NCBI GenBank assembly: GCA_009760855.2
Contig: WPIO01000053.1
Coordinates: 926,001-990,000 of the forward strand
Length of the DNA stretch: 64,000 nt
Direction of reading: 5' to 3'
Source of the DNA: Cristatella mucedo
Taxonomy: Eukaryota > Bryozoa > Phylactolaemata > Cristatellidae
In this document: piece after piece, positions 34,842 to 64,000 of the stretch
How positions within the stretch are numbered: the stretch's first letter is position 1
How the letters are laid out: every line of letters starts with the position of its first letter
Notes under the pieces: model-generated
The model's input: only the letters and a program-made list of their open reading frames with translations
Told to the model about the DNA's origin: nothing
Database searches by the model: none
Position numbers and translations under genes: made by a program

Positions 34842-35692
34842 CAAGGGGGGCTTCAACACTACGGCATATTCCGCCAACGCTCGCAGCGCTACACCACGCA
34901 GCCATTCCTCATCATCATTCTCATTCGCCTTGCTTCCTATTGCGTGCTCCCGTGCAGCCAGTGCACCCTCATAGAGCTATTTCCAAATAAGCAGGCATGG
35001 CCCACAAACCAGCGGCCATCAACGCCATCGGCCCATACACTAACAGCACGGCAATAAAAGAATCAGACACAGCAGGAGGAAGGCACGTTTGCTCGTGGTT
35101 GTACGCGGCATCAGAATTCCCCAGATTTCTCGGGGCTGTACACGGCGTCAGAATTGCCCGGACTGTACTCGGCGTCAGAATCAGCTGAGCACCGGGCTAC
35201 AACAGGCCCTGCAGAGGAGGGAGAGGCACTCGCGCAAACGAATTGCCTGCACATTGTCAAGCGACCCAACCTCTTTGCTCGCTCACCCGCTAGAAAAATC
35301 TACGCTGATCATTTTTTGTATTAATTCTTAGAACACAGTAGAATTCGGAGGAAACGCGGCGCAGTCGGTGACTCCTGTTCGTCGAGCGAAGCTCCGATAT
35401 CCGCGTCGAGAGTGCAAGGTCATTCGTTATCGGGGTTAATGTCATGGTCACTGCTAATCCTCAGTGTCAGTGATTGTCGACGTCGACGGTGTTACCGTCC
35501 GTTTGCATGCAACGCCTAGACCGCAGCTGATGGCTCGTGAGTATTAGCGGCTAGCAGTGTGCTCCTGGCGCGGCGGATAGCGGAACTGGCTCGTTTATCG
35601 CGATTTTGTGCAGCCTGGATTGCGACTGCTGCTACTGCTGCGACGGCGGCGTCTGCTGCTGCGGCGAGCTTCAGTTCGGCCAGCTAACGCCA

Positions 35693-60404
<24,712 letters not shown>

Positions 60405-60453
60405 GTGAGTATTTATAAGTGGACTCTGCCCATTGTGATAGTTTTGGGTGCCT

Positions 60454-60523
60454 AAAAGTAAGCAGCATGCTAGCTTTGCTTTGATGGTAAAAGTAAGCAG
60501 CATGCTAGCTTTGCTTCGATGGT
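60454..60523 (+). repeat. 35-bp tandem repeat, two units
   Basis: aaaagtaagcagcatgctag... is repeated once with a single T/C difference, 50 bp after exon 10. Confidence 0.95.
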
Positions 60524-60714
60524 GCACTAATCTGCTGCTGATTGCATGGTCCTGATTCCTCATCGGCTATGGGCCAGGGTTTTGGCATCAGCCATGTCTA
60601 TCTAAGCCCCGGGAATGTGTGGCGATCAAGCTCAGCAACGATTATGGGGCCTGCAGCCTACAGCTTTAGCGATCTGGTTAGTATCGCCTAGCACCTGTGC
60701 ACTGCTCTGCCACC

Positions 60715-60960
60715 TCGTCATCTTAACCGTCGGGTCACTACCGGCACTGGCTATGCATCGCCCTTACCGGCTCAGTTGAAGACCCATCTGTTCTGGTCAG
60801 CTTTCCCTTCGACCTAATGAAGTCGTCTGCTCCTGTTTGCTTTGCTTACTACTTATGTGGGCTTGATTCAGTGCAATCGAATAGGCAGAGACCCTCTGAA
60901 CCCACGGTGGCCAAGAGCTTCTTTGTGTTTGCTTTAGCACTCTTGTTGTCTCAGCATGCT
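60715..60960 (+). mobile_element. LINE remnant, C-terminal coding end
   Basis: The frame from 60776 reads LKTHLFWSAFPST and stop, typical of CR1/L2-type ends. The 3' part has no clear match to LINE1 or LINE2. Confidence 0.55.
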
Positions 60961-61816
60961 AAGTGTATGCCTTTGCTTGCTTGTCTAAGCAGGATACAGG
61001 GCATATCTTTAGCCCTTGGTGGTAATTAACTCCCATGCATCGAGTTTTGACGTCCCTGTATGTATAGTTGTTTAGCTCTCGTTGTGTACTGCTGTAAACG
61101 ACGTATTATGTTATTAATAATATTATACTGTTTTCCAAACGTTTATATGCACCTGGTCGATCGATCTGAGTTCGGTTGTTGCTTTGTGCCAGTATTTGAG
61201 TAAGTCATTTAGCTACACTAATTATTTAATTGCCGCAATCTGTCAATATAATTTGGCACTAGGTTGCAGTTTTTTATGCTTGGCTTAGGAAGTAACTGCA
61301 TTCGTCGGTAACCGAGTCAACAGTTTCCATGTAACAAGATGGTGATGTGTGGTCACGTGACTACGCCATTCTTTGATGCCATTCAGCAGAACATATTTGT
61401 TGGCCCATTTTGTCACCGACGACGCCTCGGCCCATTATGATTCGAGGTACCTGGACGTTTCCTTGACCTATTCAGGCCAGCCCCCTGCCATAGAGAAGCT
61501 TGGTACACGACTAGAACATGCCTCCAGCTGCATGCCTTCAGAGGGTGCAAGAGTGGTTTTGGATGTCACTGCACAGAGATAGCCATTAAAGCCTAGAAAT
61601 CGCGAGGCGGCTGAGTATCTCAGATGGTACTGTTTAGAAAATTATAAGGAAACATCTGTGATGTGTTAGAGTAGAGACACTTCCTCGATCGGGTCGCCCT
61701 TGAGTACCTTCTCTGATGCTGTCCTATGCTGGGATCGGCAAGCTAAATCCAGCCTTACTTTTTTGTGCTGCACAGTCAGCAATGGTTTGATTTCATCCTT
61801 CGGAGCTATGATACAC

Positions 61817-62905
61817 AACCTCTGGGAAAAGTGATTAGGGCCCATGGAATAGGATATCACTTCTATGCTGACGATACTCAGTTGTATTTGTCATTTAAAC
61901 CGTCGGAATCTGCTGCAGCAACTGAGAAACTGAATGCTTGCCTTGCCGATATTCGATCCTGGATGTCGGAAAACTTCCTGAAATTAAATGACGATAAAAC
62001 CGAACTGCTTCTCATAGGACACCCTAAGCGTGTGGCTGGATTAAAAGGCTTTGCTGTTCTAATAGGTGATGCTATTGTGCGACCTTCACCACGTGCTCGT
62101 AATCTAGGTGTCGTGTTCGACAGCTACCTCAATTTCAAAAGCTTCATTCAGAAGACTGCCTCTACAGCTAGCCATCACATCCGATCCCTATCCAAGATTA
62201 GAAGCTGTCTCCCACAGTGGCTTGTAAAAAATTTAACTAGCTCTTTAGTTCCGTCTCGGCTTGATTATTGTAATTCCCTTTTGGCTGGGCTACCAAAGAA
62301 AGCTATAATGCCACTACAGCGGACTATGAATATGGCTGCAAGGCTGGTCTTCAAGTCCCAGCGGTTTGAGCACGTGTCACCTTTGCTGGAAGAGCTAGGA
62401 TGGTTGCCGGTTGAGCAAAGGATACGGAGCCAAGTTCTTACGCTGACCCACAAGGCCGGCCACGGCTTGGCTCCTTCATACCTAGCTGAACTGCTACATC
62501 AGTTTCAGCCTGTTCGCGCCCTCAGGTCCTGTGTGGACAATAAATTAGCTGTTCCATTCCTCCGCTTAAAGACAGTTGGCGACAGAAGCTTTAGCTCTGC
62601 AGGTCCTAGACTGTGGAACTCGCTTCCACAATTCTTACGCAACGACATCTACTCTCCAACTGCCGACTATGGCACATTTTTTTCAGCGGTCCTGAACTGC
62701 TACTTCTATGCTACTCACTACCTCAACTGCTCTCCTAACTCTGCTATGCTTCCCACTTTCTCTTTGTTGCGTGAGACGAAGTCTGTTGGCTACCGAATGC
62801 GTACCGAAAGCCGCTTAGGCTGTGAGTGCGCTATACAAAACTCTCCTGCGTAACGCCCACATGGTCTTTATGACTTTGTGGAGTTACTGACGGAGATACA
62901 TTACA
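61817..62905 (+). mobile_element. LINE2 3' half with intact YADD reverse-transcriptase region
   Basis: The longest open frame in the window (through 62853) encodes YHFYADDTQLYLSF, WMSENFLKLNDDKTELLLIG, NLGVVFDSYL, LDYCNSLLAGLPKKAI and a C-terminus ending ESRLGCECAIQNSPA. YADD with both Asp residues is the catalytic box. The reverse-transcriptase N-terminal part, endonuclease and ORF1 are missing, so it is 5'-truncated and not autonomous. The 3' UTR is only about 50 bp, ending in an (ACATT)n tail. It is the best LINE2 copy and the reference for the fragments at 30276, 40150 and 49779. Clade assignment (CR1/L2 type) is from motif memory. Confidence 0.93.
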
Positions 62906-63156
62906 TTACATCTCGAAGAGCCGGTCCTCCCCGAGAAGTTACTCAAGTGCAACCCGATCGTGGCATATTTTAATGACTTACGCAAATACTGGCACTAGCA
63001 ACAACCGAACTCAGATCGATGGACCATGTGCTTCCCACTTGCTAGGGATGTTGCAGAGTGCTGGTTGGTAAGTGTGAGTGTGGCTTGGGGATCAGTAGAA
63101 GGGGCACGTGGAGCATCTGGCTGCTGAAGCGAAGCTTCAGAAAATAAATAATAAAT

Positions 63157-63318
63157 ACTAGCTGATTTAACAGCCTCTTTTTGTATAGCAGCAGAAGCGC
63201 CCTAAAGGCCACTGTTTGCAACGGCAATAAAGGATCGCCTTCTGCATGATTCGAACCCAAGACCTCGGGACTGAGGTCGTGAAAAGCAACCGCCTTACCT
63301 AGTGGGCCATCGCAGCCA
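63157..63318 (-). mobile_element. SINE2, inverted
   Basis: The minus strand reads gctgcgatggcccactaggtaagg, gggttcgaatcatgcag (box B), ggcgatcctttattgcc and gaggctgttaaatcagctag. Confidence 0.88.
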
Positions 63319-63896
63319 GCAGCGACCATGGTTACAGTGCAAGTGGCCCGTGGGCGGAAAATGATCAAGCAAATGCGTCGTCCATACTTTGCTGTCGATT
63401 CAAAATGTGCTAAGACGCATCGCCCATCCGGCAGCTGATTGTACATTTGTCCTCTGTTAATATTTGGTCAGTAAAAAGTTGGCTCGTCCTTGCCTGCTGC
63501 CTGATATCAAATGGGTCTCGCAGCAGCGCACTACTCACTGCTTCTCCATGATGCTTGTCGTTCTTTGTTTGTCATAACCAACTTGATTAAGATGTATCCT
63601 GAAGTTGCATTCACATGAACACGCAATCTATTGCACTGCCAGGCCAACTTGCCTCGTTATCGAGGTGCTGCCGAATTAGGGGGGCTCTTTAAGTCACATG
63701 GTCAAAGCTATAAGCAAAGTCAAAGCTAAGTAAGCTATGACCTATGCCCTACACTGTGAGCTTCATTCCTAAGTCTGGTATCTGGCAGTGCTCGTGCTTC
63801 TCACGCTGCACTCTTCTCAGCAGGTGCTTCTCACTTTCTCTTTCTCTTGGCTGCATGAAATGAAGCCTCCTGGCTATCGTGGGCGTAACACAAAGC

Positions 63897-64000
63897 TGAG
63901 CCGTGATCGCACACCAGGTAAGGCGGTTACTTTTCACGACTTCGGTCCCGAGGTCGTGGGTTCGAATCCTGCGGTGGGCGATGCTTTATCTCCACTGCAA
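63897..64000 (+). mobile_element. SINE2 head, cut by the window edge
   Basis: gagccgtgatcgcacaccaggtaagg, then a perfect box B ggttcgaatcc (63959-63969) and gggcgatgctttatctccac. A LINE2 scrap (63829-63890) precedes it. Confidence 0.88.

Larger units (their letters stand above)
29993..35300. other. Spacer between the two P4HA genes
   Basis: It contains decayed LINE pieces (30276-30745, 32675-32830, 33110-33595, 33625-33720, 34495-34656, 34762-34841). 30746-32670 and 32831-33109 show no exon or repeat I recognise beyond a short cctctttaagtagta tandem near 31910-31960. No third gene is supported. Confidence 0.65.
60405..64000. other. P4HA-B intron 10, runs off the right edge
   Basis: No GGATVFP exon could be found up to 64000. 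The intron is filled with a short tandem, LINE pieces and SINE2 copies. 60961-61816 and 62906-63156 hold nothing recognised. Confidence 0.7.

Noticed and set aside
63897-64000. Possible genuine tRNA gene (perfect box B)
   Set aside because: The head is shared by several dispersed copies with a common non-tRNA body, and the A box is degenerate. It is a SINE.

Overview
The window is nuclear DNA of an invertebrate animal. It has short exons with GT/AG boundaries separated by introns of about 0.8 to 6 kb, and it is dense in microsatellites, LINE fragments and tRNA-derived SINEs. The sequence does not fix the phylum. Nothing looks prokaryotic, viral or organellar. The only host genes I can support are two plus-strand paralogues of the collagen prolyl 4-hydroxylase alpha subunit (P4HA), arranged head to tail. 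In this answer they are called P4HA-A and P4HA-B. LINE1, LINE2, SINE1 and SINE2 are local labels for repeat families seen here, not database names. || Layout. 1-29560 is P4HA-A without its 5' exons, which lie left of the window. Ten exons run from the peptide-substrate-binding region to the stop codon at 29558-29560. 29561-35692 is a spacer of about 6 kb with a likely poly(A) signal at 29987 and only decayed retroelements. 35693-60404 is P4HA-B, from a GC-rich first exon with start codon and signal peptide through ten exons to the one just after the first iron-ligand exon. Its last three exons should lie right of 64000. The seven exons that can be compared between the copies have the same order and the same intron phases, so the pair arose by tandem gene duplication. 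|| Function. Both genes encode the alpha subunit of the ER-lumenal enzyme that hydroxylates proline in collagen-type X-Pro-Gly sequences, using Fe(II), 2-oxoglutarate, O2 and ascorbate, normally in an alpha2beta2 complex with protein disulfide isomerase. P4HA-A shows all four catalytic residues (H-x-D, distal His, 2-oxoglutarate-binding Lys). P4HA-B shows the H-x-D pair, and the other two lie outside the window. || Repeats. LINE1 and LINE2 are non-LTR elements with reverse transcriptases of CR1/L2 type. SINE1 and SINE2 have tRNA-like heads. SINE1 ends in the same tail as LINE1, which suggests it is mobilised by LINE1. Several insertions are nested. Two LINE2 fragments touch P4HA-B splice sites: one overlaps the donor after exon 3, and one ends 18 nt before exon 6. 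Other structure includes a 27-bp hairpin, further inverted repeats, a CTG/CCG tract of about 270 bp just upstream of P4HA-B exon 2, and several minisatellites. I found no convincing new protein system. The most interesting signals are the contacts between retroelements and splice sites, the LINE/SINE tail sharing and the hairpins.
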